From Lumbricus rubellus (Eukaryota; Annelida; Clitellata; Crassiclitellata; Lumbricidae): a stretch of DNA of 64,000 nucleotides. Of the stretch, positions 25,501-35,431 are shown one piece after another. The position numbers and the translations under genes are program-made. Numbering within the stretch: position 1 is the stretch's first letter; each line of letters begins with the position of its first letter. Under the pieces are notes generated by a model. The model was not told the DNA's origin. It saw nothing but the letters and a program-made list of their open reading frames with translations, and made no database searches. The stretch covers positions 24,207,686 through 24,271,685 of the forward strand of contig OX243814.1 of assembly GCA_945859605.1 (NCBI GenBank). Direction: 5' to 3'.

Positions 25501-28500
25501 AACAAATCATCTAGTCAAAACTATACTCTATGAAATAATCCATGGTCTTCTAATTGCAAAAAATGCACAGTAGAAACTAAGACTAAACTGAAACTGGTCT
25601 AAAGTAGAAATGATTCGACCGGTTAAAACTGAAAGATCAACCAACAATAGCCTTCCAACATATGTAAAGATCCATAATGAATTCTTTGTCTCGCACCCTT
25701 TGCTTCACTTCTGGTTCTCCTGTAAAGGGAAATGGTTTACCATCGATCTCAGCCAAGACAGCTTGCCGATATAAGTCAGACTTCAAGAAACGACCAAACT
25801 TGTCTTGTTTCATTAGAAGGTAGACCTAAATTCACACAGAAAAAGGCAAGTGATTGTTTATTAATTTAACAATGAGTTGCACTGTTCCCAAGTCACTTTC
25901 AGTACACAATTTAATCATCATTTTAAGGATTAAAAAGCAGAACTCTATACTGACTAGAAATCTACGCAAGCACATGATGATCTATTTATAAGTTTTTTTT
26001 ATGAATTACAGAGTACAACAAACAGTCCACGAATGACACCATCTTCACCGAAATATGAGGTTTTGCTCTCCTTCAATGTCTATCAAGTAGTCCATTATAT
26101 ATTCTGAAAGTGAAGCTGTGTTGTCAGTTGAAAACTGCTCTAAAGAGGCAATTTACACATAAGAAGAACTCACATGCTTCTGTGCTGAATCAAACAGAGT
26201 GGAAGTGGCTGTTCCAAGATTGTCTTCAATATCTTTCTCTATTACACCTGTTACATTGACTTGTTCATCAGCTTCTGGTGATATATGCTGAGCAAATATC
26301 TCAGCAGCACGACCTTTACGCTGTCAAAAGTACACAAGTGGCTTTAGAAAAAAACTGATGTGCAATCAAATTATACCAAGGTCCATCTAATATGTCACGG
26401 TTATCCAACCATTCACACAGCAGCTATCAAAACCAGCAAAGTACTTTTACACAATGAAAATCTGCTGAATTCAAACAGCATAGAAACCAGACCCAGACTG
26501 TTCAGGTGAAACGAAAACAGCTTAAACATATTCACAACAGAGGAATAATCAAAATGTGGACAGACAGAAAGTGCATTTACAGGTACTGGATTTAAATCTC
26601 CTGCCAAGAAACAATTTATCCTTTAGAAACATTTTATAACAATTACACAAAGCTTACTCTAGTACAGAAATTAACTGAAAAACATTTATTCCAAAAGACA
26701 AACTGCAATTACACAATAACATTCATATTGCAAATTATGAAGAGCTAATTTATCACTAAATAATTATGTATGAAGTTCTGACCTGTGTATCGCCAAGTTT
26801 GTGGTAGTCTTCACATTTCAACCAGAACACCAAACTTTCTTGACAATACTCTCGCTTAAGAAATTCCTACAAACAAATATTAATGTTAGTCAAAAGAAAA
26901 ACAACAACTAGTTAGAGGTAGTCATACAAAAAATATTACAGAAATTTTAATTTCTTATCCTGAAACTACCCTAGTATCAAAGTTTAACAGATATATGCAA
27001 TTTAACGAATGAGAGTAAACGAACAGACAAATCTAACCATTTAATATACTGTACTAAAAGATTGGTCACCGGTATATCTTACATTAGGACTGTCCACAAA
27101 AACCTTGGGACTTAGAAGAGACCCAAAATGTCCTACTTAAAACTGAAACTTCTCCAGTAGTCCATCACAACATTCAGACTTCCAGTTCTCCAGATGGTTG
27201 TTGATGAGTATAACATTTTTAACTAAAGGGATGAAAGGACCAAGACCCCAAAACATATCTGGTGTGGGTCAGAATAAGGGAGAGAGTAATCTGGCATGTA
27301 AATTTAGTTCACATGGCAGCAAGACAATACAGCCAGTAATAAGTGATTGATTCATGCGGTCTAAAATTCACCTACTACATACAGAGTCTAAAATTCACCT
27401 ACTACATGCAGAGTCTAAAATTCACCTACTACATACAGTCTAAAATTCACCTACTACATACAGAGTCTAAAATTCACCTACTACATACAGAGTCTACAGA
27501 CCATCACAACCAATCCAGTAATTTGCTTGTAGCCAAGCACAATGTACAGAGCTAATTCTGACTCAACATTCGACTATGACCCTAATTTCCTGATTTCGTA
27601 AAGTAGAAACCTGAAACTTTCGACAACACAGATTGTCAATCTGTCATTGCACCATATACAGGCAATTATAGACAATCTCCTTACCATAAATGTGGCAATG
27701 CCTGCGTTGTCACCAAGCAGTTTATCAAATGATGTTGCCCATCTGGATGCTCGGCCAAGTTCTACAGCCTCTGCACTCTGCTCCACAGCCCTTGAAACAG
27801 CAGGGGATGAAGCTGCAAGGTCACTGCCTATCCTCTCCCTCTGTGACAGCTAGTTAGAAATATTGAAAAAACTGAAATTATATACAAAACACATTTTTAT
27901 AATCTGGTAAATACTAAAAAATTACCTTATAAAAGAAACAAACAGTCTCAGAATATTCAATTCTTAAGAAGACATCTGGCATTCAAATCAAATTCAATAA
28001 GGCCCATTACATAACAACCATAAATAAGATTATGTAAAAATATTAACCATTACATGCCAGATAACCACTACATGTCACTGACCTCTTTTTCCACTTGTTT
28101 ATTCACTGTTGCATGCATTTAGGTCATTCTAACTTCACCAATGCTACTCTCAGACATCACAACTATAATATTGCACTGTACTGTTTCACTGGTAGATGCC
28201 CTATGAGACTGATATACGAGTCCATAAATTAGAAAAGATAAAGCAGCTATCCTGCTGATTAATGCAGAACTGTAGTGAATGCAACAAATTTATGTAAAAC
28301 TGGAGATCAATAGTTAGACATTGCGCCTGATACTGGTCTCATTATGCTCCGTAAATTTCTGTGCTAGTCTGCATCAAAAAAATTTACCTTTTAGTTATAC
28401 CAGGAGACTATAAAAGTGGCAATATGTGAAAAGATACAGGAACTGGTCAACAGGAAAAGCTCACAGTTCAAATTAAACAGTAAATTCTATTTTGATGGCA

Positions 28501-31500
28501 TCAAGTAACAACTGAGTTGGTCACCTCATTGTGGTCTTCTGACTTCTTGGCAACAGTCTTTAAGTCCTTGAAAGAGCCACCTTTCAACAAGTTGACTGCA
28601 CTCTAAATGCATAACAGAATTTAGTTACTGTTAAGGATTTGCAAAATCAGTTGCTGCTTAAGGAAACTAAGACTATTAAAAAATTACACACTGTCAAAAT
28701 ACATCTGAGCTATCATAACTTGTATGAGATGGCTAAATAATTCTGTCATTATAAAATTACACAAAAGGCTACTTCTCATACACAATTAAAGCAATACAAT
28801 TGTATAAAAGTACTTAGTGTCTAGCAGTGTCAGCAGCAATTACTAATGTCATCATCATTCATCATTGCTCTCCTCCGTCCGGCCGTGCCGACGATGAGGC
28901 CTTTACATGGCGTCTCCACCCTGTTCTGTCCTTGATGATATCCATGGCATTCCTCATATCCATGTTCCTTTCTTTCAGATCTTCTCTTATGTTGTCCATC
29001 CAAGTTTTCCTCTGGCGCCCTCTGCTTCTCCCTCCCTCCACGTTGCCGTGCAGGGCCGCAGCTGGTAATCTTCTGTCATCCATCCTTGATACGTGTCCAA
29101 ACCACGTGAGTCTTCTCTTTCTGATCTTGTCCACTATCGTTTCCTCCGCTCCCAGTTCCTCTCTGGTCTTCTCATTTCTGATCCTTTCCCTTCTACTTCT
29201 GCCCAATATTCCCCGCAGCCAACTCATTTCAGCCACCAGCAGTCTTCTTTCGTCCTCCTTGCGCAAGCACCAGCACTCCGATCCATAAAGCAGTACTGGC
29301 ACTACCAGAGCTCCATACAATCGCATCTTGGTTCCTGTCGACACGCTGTTTGACTTCCACACCTTGCTAAGACGGCCGAACATTGCACACGCCAGACCTA
29401 TTCTGTGTTTAATGTCATTTGTACAGCGAGCATCCTCTGTTATCAGACCACCCAAGTACACAAATTCTGTCACTTGTTCTAGTACTTCACCATCCAATCT
29501 GACCTCCAGTTCCTTATGTAGTTTACCGATGGCCATAGTTTTTGTCTTTCCCGCATTGATTTTAAGTCCCATTCTTTTGCTGCTGCTATCTACTCTGTCA
29601 GTCAGTTCTTGCAGGTCCTTTTCAGCGTCTGCTACCAAGTCGATATCATCTGCAAAACGCAGGTTGGTGAGCAAGCGACCATTCAGACTAATCCCGGATT
29701 CTACGTCTCTCATTGCAAGTCCCATCACTGCTTCCATCACTGCTAATGTGGCTTAATGTTAATCTCTTTGGAATTCAAGCTTAACAGCATACAGCACTCA
29801 GATCAGAAGTAGCGCGATATAATCGTGAGGCCCAAACATATAATTTCATTTATTTACATTTTACTTTATTTATTGATAGATCCAATAAAATTTTGTTATT
29901 AGAACTGTGACAATAATTATAATCACGATAATATTATTTCATACTTTGTAGGATATTTAAGACAAAGCTAAGTACTGCAAAATTTTTGACCTAAGGAATA
30001 TGGCATCTGTATTAGCAAAAGCATAAGATCTAGACTCTTAGTATTGCACATATGCACTGGTAAGGAACAACACATCAATTGTAAGACAACTGACAGCACT
30101 TTTAAAGATTAGATCTGATACTGCGACAAAAGTTAGAACATTTAACTTACTGTCCTCAGTCCAGAAATTCCTTCAGAGAATCGTCTCTTATCTTTGGACG
30201 ACGTTGACAACTGCGAGTCATCGTGGCTCGATGAACGTAGACTCTTTTGACTCAACTGCGGATCAAGGAGCGGCAGCTTCAACTTGGCTTTCAGAAAGTC
30301 ACTTGCAATCTTTTGGCCATGCACAGCCGATAACGACCGACGAGTTGTCTGTCTTTTCTTGCTACCTCGATCTCGGAAGGAGGTGGTAACTTGGGATTCT
30401 AAAGCCACGTCAGATGGAACCGAAGATTTTGCCTTCCCTGTGGGTCTCAGTACACCAGGACTACTCAGGTGTTTGTTGAGAAGCCAAGGAATCATTGGAG
30501 GAGGATTCTTATAACTGCGCTTTGCTCCACAGTTGCCCAACATCTTCCCATCAAAGTTAGAGGGTGGAACGCACTTTCGCCTCGGAGGAAGAGGTGGCGG
30601 AGGTGAAGTGGAAGACGGTGTTGTAATCGAACCAGTGCACGAGTCACCGGAGCTACTAACACTAACGCATTCACGGTTTCTCTTTACAGCAGCCTGCTCC
30701 TCACAATCCTTGGCAGTTACTAATTTGCGATCACAGATGTGTGTACTGTTAGCGTGAAAACTACCATTATGACTAGCCGTAGGCCCAGGTGTTTCAATCT
30801 GTGCATTCGTATTTGAGGCTTCATGGTGAATTTGAACCTTTGACACCTGTACGACATTAGTTTGTTTTCCCAGATTATTGCAAGCGAGGCTGCTTGAGCA
30901 CCTGCCTTGATCACTTTGGCTAGATGACAGCTGGCTGAAATGACTGTCGGATGATGCCACGCTGCTAGAGCTATGATCCTGTCTTTGATCATGACAATTA
31001 GTTCTAGGATCTACAAACGCATTCACCCTTGACGACTCTACGGAAGAAGTATCCAAATCTTTGCTTTCCTCATCCATCACAGCACTATTAGAATCAAAAA
31101 TACAAACCCTATTTCGGCAATTCACTTTCTCCGAGGAATCTTGATCAGAATAGTCAGGCGGCAAAGACGTTAGCAAATTCGGAAAGCAAGCACCACTAGC
31201 CGTCAATGGAATGTTTAAATTCTGTCGGTAAGCATTGCCAACAGATTCAATGACCTCTGAAGCTGATTTTGGAAACTCAAGACAGCCATCCTCATCCAAG
31301 CCTAATGCACACCTTACTCCAAACTCCTGCGCAATTCTTGAATGTGTCTCATGATCAGAAAAGATTGGATCAACAACGTAAACGTGACACAGAGTCTCAA
31401 CAATCTCTCTCATAATGTCATTATCACTGAACCTACGCAACTCCTGAGTCACAAGAACAAACTGATTTTTATTTGTTGGACACAGACTCCAGAACCTCAC

Positions 31501-32448
31501 ACAGTACGTCGGATATATCAGGACGGTGCTACCATGTGAATTTACAACCAACGTTCGGTCAATATTCACAACCAGGAGAACTGGAGAGAATCTCCGAGGA
31601 AATGACTGAATGTGACTCACGGCTTCAGACACTATCTTCAGCCGCTGCGAAGGGTCACCAGGGTCAGTGTTGATCTTCAGACTTCCAACAAATCCCACGA
31701 CCCTACGAACATCAGCGCTGCTCTTCACGCCATCGATTAAACCACTGTTCAAATCATGACAGTTTCTTCTTCCGATTTCATTGTGCAACAACCTTGGTTG
31801 GGAACTGGTTCTCACCTGCGATGAAAGCCGAACCTCACGACTCACGATTGTATGCTTCGTCCTCCTAGCATGCCTACTCTCATATTTTGTATTGTTATCA
31901 CCATGCCACTCAAGATTCACATTTTCAGCATTGTCCAAATGCATAAACCTCCGGTTCAAAGTGGAGTCTTTTAAATCATCAGCCGGTCTGTGATAAACTT
32001 TCCGATTATGGTGACTTGCATATTTGTTACTTTTCTGCGAATTCTGACTTTCTCGTAGAGTAGCACCAGTTGTGCACTGATGCATTTTTGCCTTTGGACT
32101 TGAAGGACCAGGGAGTGGATGGCGTTGAGAGCTTTTCCAGTCATCATTTGTAAAAAAATTTGACTCTTGTTTTCTTCGATAGATCTCCATAAGAAGCATG
32201 CCAGTTGAAGTACCTATCATGTATGCCACATCTTCATGTGATACATCTGAAACATCCTTTCCAAACAGGCGAATTATTTCATCACGGTTTCTGACTCCAA
32301 CTCGATAGGCATTTCCATCACGACAAACACCAGACACAGTGCAAGGCTTCTCTCCAACTAATGTAATTCCATATCCCGTTGGACCTTTGGGAATTTCGAA
32401 AACTTTCCTCATACTGGTGGTATTCCTTCTTCTTTGCGGATCATTCAT
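16573..32448 (-). CDS. RGS12: RGS12-like signalling scaffold (PDZ-PTB-RGS-RBD-RBD-GoLoco-like), about 1,507 residues
   Basis: RGS12/14 proteins scaffold Galpha and Ras/MAPK signalling. Exons in coding order: 32448-30151, 28602-28525, 27849-27685, 26866-26783, 26320-26174, 25825-25697, 24661-24589, a tentative 24289-24258 needed to keep phase, 23951-23826, 23446-23273, 22804-22610, 21969-21879, 21354-21334 (21 nt), 18615-18422, 17726-17531, 17093-16573. The start ATG (MNDPQRRR) lies six bases into the exon after acceptor CTCAG. Domains: PDZ 14-92 with loop GYGITL; PTB about 247-390 (VVGFVGSLKIN to EFGVRC); proline stretch PPPPLPPRR near 620; RGS about 832-960 (WATSFDKLLG, EFLKREYCQESLVFW, KFGRFLKSDLY); RBD1 1045-1102; RBD2 1103-1167; GoLoco-like about 1245 (ELFRDVCGGQANCFDHW). 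The tail is acidic. Oddities: usual SEEN reads CQES and usual DQR reads DHW. RGS12 rather than RGS14 is inferred from the PDZ and PTB. Confidence 0.93.
17940..18040 (+). repeat. LINE/SINE 3'-tail repeat, copy 2
   Basis: GCCGTGGCTGGGCTGGGAGT followed by GAGTAGTTTCTTGAAAGGGC matches the tail at 9342. Just upstream at 17865-17900 are (TAA)n and GATTTGTATAGCGC, perhaps the 5' part of the same unit. Located in the RGS12-like intron between exons 18422-18615 and 17531-17726. Confidence 0.5.
19195..19690 (+). pseudogene. CR1/L2-like LINE 3' remnant in RGS12-like intron
   Basis: Broken frames spell the C-terminus of CR1/L2-type reverse transcriptases: DYCNSFLINLPNV, SVLNSAAP, then the hallmark VNQLHWLPFSARIQYKVLSL (19353-19412), PKYLRDLIRSY, and MGRLYGITSPPL near the end. 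In-frame stops show it is inactive. It opposes the host gene's strand. Confidence 0.75.
20749..20769. repeat. (CAG)n microsatellite
   Basis: Seven near-perfect GCA/CAG triplets in an RGS12-like intron. Confidence 0.85.
21083..21150 (+). repeat. LINE/SINE 3'-tail repeat, copy 3
   Basis: GATTAGGTTTCTTGAAGGGG then TGCTATATGAATTTTCAAAT, a shorter relative of the tails at 9342 and 17940. Confidence 0.5.
23128..23207. mobile_element. 80-bp TTAA-bounded palindromic MITE (piggyBac-like), different interior
   Basis: TTAACCCTTTACCCG at the left and CGGGTAAAGGGTTAA at the right are perfect 15-bp inverted repeats bounded by TTAA. The interior differs from the copies at 1460 and 15487, so this is a second subfamily. 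It lies 65 bp from RGS12-like exon 23273-23446. Confidence 0.65.
23560..23638. repeat. Four-unit tandem repeat, about 22 bp period
   Basis: ACACAATTCTTTGCTAATAA recurs four times with GCTAAT/ACCAAT/ACAAAT variants in an RGS12-like intron. Confidence 0.8.
24662..25260 (+). other. Unidentified intronic insertion-like stretch
   Basis: A 148-codon plus-strand open frame (24768-25214) lies in the RGS12-like intron, opposite to the host gene. It begins near an isolated TTAACCCTTTG. Its translation shows no domain I recognise and no splice context. It may be a decayed repeat. I do not call it a gene. Confidence 0.3.
27359..27491. repeat. Minisatellite, five units of 25-27 bp
   Basis: GTCTAAAATTCACCTACTAC followed by ATACAGA repeats five times, four units of 27 bp and one of 25 bp. 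It is in an intron, so the repeated peptide SLKFTYYMQ that appears on the plus strand is a by-product. Confidence 0.9.
28850..29742 (-). mobile_element. 5'-truncated RTE-like LINE in RGS12-like intron
   Basis: The minus strand carries the C-terminal half of a reverse transcriptase with no stops (28862-29740) and a GATGAATGATGATGAC simple tail at the 3' end. The 7 bases CTAATGT occur on both sides (28843-28849 and 29743-29749), a plausible target duplication. It is inserted in the same orientation as the host gene between its first and second coding exons. Confidence 0.8.
28862..29740 (-). CDS. LINE reverse transcriptase C-terminal half, about 292 residues
   Basis: Begins just before the active-site block LTNLRFADDIDLVADAEKDL and continues with KRMGLKINAGKTKTMAIGK, VYLGGLITEDARCTNDIKHR, VVPVLLYGSECWCLRKED, and ends in the RTE-like tail RLTWFGHVSRMDDRRLPAAA and GRQRKTWMDNIREDLKERNM. 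FADD carries the two catalytic aspartates. The palm A motif and everything upstream are missing, so it cannot be active. The open frame and clean flanks suggest recent insertion. It is a different lineage from the copy at 6715-8223. Confidence 0.85.
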   Translation of the reverse strand: MMEAVMGLAMRDVESGISLNGRLLTNLRFADDIDLVADAEKDLQELTDRVDSSSKRMGLKINAGKTKTMAIGKLHKELEVRLDGEVLEQVTEFVYLGGLITEDARCTNDIKHRIGLACAMFGRLSKVWKSNSVSTGTKMRLYGALVVPVLLYGSECWCLRKEDERRLLVAEMSWLRGILGRSRRERIRNEKTREELGAEETIVDKIRKRRLTWFGHVSRMDDRRLPAAALHGNVEGGRSRGRQRKTWMDNIREDLKERNMDMRNAMDIIKDRTGWRRHVKASSSARPDGGEQ

Positions 32449-32909
32449 CCAAAACTGAGTTGCAAACAGATAAAAGCAGCAACATAACCAAACATTCATT
32501 ACAAATTCATCATACTAAGAAGACTGTTCTAATATTGATACAAATTTAGCTCCACATGCAAAAATAAAATCATAAGCAAGTGTCGGGTGCGAACTAAATA
32601 TCGACCGGATCCTCTTTAGAAATTCGAGATTTACTTAGTGTAAAGCACACAATCTACTGATTTTTCAACACTAACCTGTGCAATAAGTAGTACTAACACG
32701 ACCATGTATTTACTTAAAATCTGAATAGTTTTAAACGAGTTCGATCGCAGAGCCTAAAACTGTTTTTGAGAAATCGGGCTTTTGTGTATTTTCAGCGTGA
32801 TCGGAGACATCGTATTTCGGGAAATCGGGTTCTTCCCTCCCCATTCGCTCCCCGTAAAATAGTTAAATAAAAATACGTCAAAATGGAATTGGCTATAGGA
32901 ATAATGAAA

Positions 32910-33240
32910 CCGTGGAGGTTATTGTTACTGACGTCTCGGTAAATCGTAAACAGTATGGCCGCCAACGAATGCAATAAAATTAGAGTGCCGCCTATGGACG
33001 ATATCGCAACATGCATCCAAACATGCAAAGCGTGAGGGTCGGTTAGGGCTCAGGTTAGGCGTCGTGAGGGTCGGTTAGGGTTAGTTTTAGGGTTAGTGCA
33101 GTCATTCTCATGAAATTGAAGCGTGCTTTAATTTTCGCGGAAATATTGGGCCGTATGTCGGGCCGCTCTGTTATGCACGCATCTACGGCGGCCATACTGT
33201 TTACGATTTACCGAGACGTCAGTCACAATAACCACCGTGG
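32910..33240. mobile_element. Foldback element 1 with 54-bp arms and a TTAGGG-rich core
   Basis: Arm 32910-32963 (TACTGACGTCTCGGTAAATC, then GTAAACAGTATGGCCGCC) is the inverse of 33187-33240 with only a few mismatches. The 223-bp loop contains GGTCGGTTAGGGTTAG motifs at 33053-33097 that recur, inverted, in the foldback at 61026-61283. No frame is present. It lies about 460 bp upstream of the RGS12-like first coding exon. Confidence 0.75.
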
Positions 33241-33717
33241 AATAATATCAATATACTATATTGATCACAGCATAAACATAGTACAGACAAGCAGATGGTC
33301 TCGTGTGCTGGTGTCAAAAGACAAACACAAAGGAACTAAGGTTCCGCTAACAGGGTGGCCCTAATTACATCACGCTTCAATCAATCCATATTATTATTAG
33401 TACAACTCTAGACAGTCGCATATTCATGTGTAACACGTTACATACCATTAAAATGCGCTAAAATGGGAGTTGAAATTGAAGTGGCACAAATACGCTAAAA
33501 TGGAGCGTCACCGTACACTATATTAATAAACCACCTGTTTACTAAAATTCAGAAATTATGCTTTTTGCATAATTTAACAAACACCATTTAATTTAAAGCT
33601 TTCGAATTATATTTTGTTCAAAACCTGTGTGGTCACGTGCCAACGAGCGCTGTGTCTATTGGTCCAAAACACAAGGAACATATTTTATTTTTGGATGATC
33701 AACTACTTTTATTACAG

Positions 33718-33775
33718 TAAGTAAGTGGAAAATGAACGTAAAGTAAGTATGTACTTTATTGAAACGCCTACAAAC
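33718..33775 (-). repeat. Dispersed repeat with AAGT tail, copy 1
   Basis: GTAAGTAAGTGG then AAAGTAAGTATGTACTTTATT. The pairing of an AAGT run with CTTTATT recurs at 45421 and 52010, suggesting the tail of a minus-strand non-LTR element. Confidence 0.4.
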
Positions 33776-34659
33776 GCACTGCGGGAACATTGAATGAGAA
33801 CAGAATATAACGAGATATTAATTTCTAACAGACATTTATTTTTATCAAACCTTACCAATTGCACCAGTTCTCCTGTTTTCACATATTGAGTCTTACGTGT
33901 CTTCGTTTGTAGGCCTATTGTAGATCAAGAAGATATCAATACAATATGATACTTATTTTATTTATTACCCTGTTCTAAAATTCAGAAGTGCAGACAAGAC
34001 AGAATTTTATCACGCAGAGCAATTGTGCGTAAAGAACTTGCTCAAGGCATCTATACACAGCAACTACCTTGCTGACAACAAGTTAGTCGCAGACTACATT
34101 GCAAGATCTTTGATTAAAATACGGTGAATGTTGGTGTCCTATCAAAGGCTATCAAAGATGATGTGTCGCCATCCACGTTTATCCAGACTTGGAACTGGCA
34201 TTGTCAGAGTGCAAATAGTGGTCATATATAATAAAATATTGTTTATGGGCTTAGAGGGGCTTTCCAAAGAGTAGGTTAATCAAGTTCGAGGAGGTCCAAA
34301 TCCCATTTCCTGGAAATCCACAATAATAGAGGAAGCAGAGTTAGGCAAATATAATATTTATATGCTGCTTAGGTAGAGAGGATGGAATATTGGAATTGGA
34401 AGGTGAACAATGATAGCTAGGCTACGTGTAGGAATCTGTAGGATGTTCCAGAGTTGATTCAGTGGGTCGGTATGTCAGAAAGAGTTCGATAAAAACGAAC
34501 ACCATCATTTTTGTCATCATCATCATTGGTTGAAAACTTGGGATGAGTAGAGTAGGCCTAATGATTGATGGTTCAGAAAGACTAAGACAGGCGATGATAA
34601 GGAGAAATGAGTTTCCTGGATGATAAAGAGTTTCACCTAGTCTATTATATAATAATTTT

Positions 34660-34688
34660 ATTGTGTGTGTGTGTGTGTGTGCGCGCGT
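34660..34688. repeat. (GT)n microsatellite
   Basis: About ten GT units followed by GCGCGCGT. Confidence 0.9.
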
Positions 34689-34980
34689 ATGTCAGCTGGA
34701 AATATTGTAGGGGTTGGCAGCTAGGATGGAAATTTTAAGTGGATTACTGTGATTTTTATCACAATGGAAAAATTTGGGAATGATTGACATACAATAGTGA
34801 CAGATGTGGCTAATTAGTTTTGGTCTTTTGGACGATCTTTAGCCTTACCCCCTCCAGCCCTTTGTGGACGTCCGCATGTCAAAACAAAAATAATGAACAA
34901 AATAAAATAAAACATCAACATCATGAATAAGATCATTAATGGTACACTTATTAGTACGCTGGGGTATTAAATGCACAACA

Positions 34981-35036
34981 AGATTTGCATGTGTATGAAA
35001 CGCAAGCATTAATTAATTATCAGCTCTCTGGGTGTT
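34981..35036. repeat. 56-bp direct repeat, copy 1
   Basis: AGATTTGCATGTGTATGAAA, then GCAAGCATTAATTAATTATC, recurs at 36363-36418 with two mismatches. The two copies bracket the last two DERA exons. Confidence 0.85.
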
Positions 35037-35431
35037 CCAAAATGAAGTTATTCGTATTTAAATTCCTCTAAGTGTCTTTGAATTCACTACTTATTAACAT
35101 TTATGCAGCAAAACTAAAACAACTTATAATTTAACAATCTTCATAACATTTTGCTAATTTAAAAAAGAGGCAAGCTACAATAAAGAAATAATCAATTCCT
35201 TTGCAACTAAAGTTATGTAGCTCTAATATATTAAAAAATCAAGACAGAAAAATATAACCGGTAGTATGCACTATGCAGCTAATTAAGAATTTACAAAAAA
35301 CCTAGAATGTATAAGTGGCCTCAAACATTTATATACTTCATTTGATTATGTGATAAAATGTCATGGAAATGATCAAAATGGTAGCACCAATGACGGTAAA
35401 AAAACTAGTGACTAGAGCATTGGTTTCGTCC

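Larger units (their letters stand above)
32455..35431. other. Region between RGS12-like 5' end and DERA 3' end
   Basis: Should hold the upstream non-coding exon(s) and promoter of the RGS12-like gene and the DERA 3' UTR. It also holds the foldback element at 32910-33240, an AAGT-rich repeat near 33718, a (GT)n run at 34660 and a 56-bp direct repeat copy at 34981. No protein-coding exon is recognised. Confidence 0.55.

Noticed and set aside
27359..27491. CRISPR-like array
   Set aside because: Units abut with no unique spacers; it is a minisatellite in a eukaryotic intron.
33053..33097. TTAGGG-like motifs as an interstitial telomere
   Set aside because: Only a few imperfect units, embedded in a defined 45-bp core that recurs in another foldback element.
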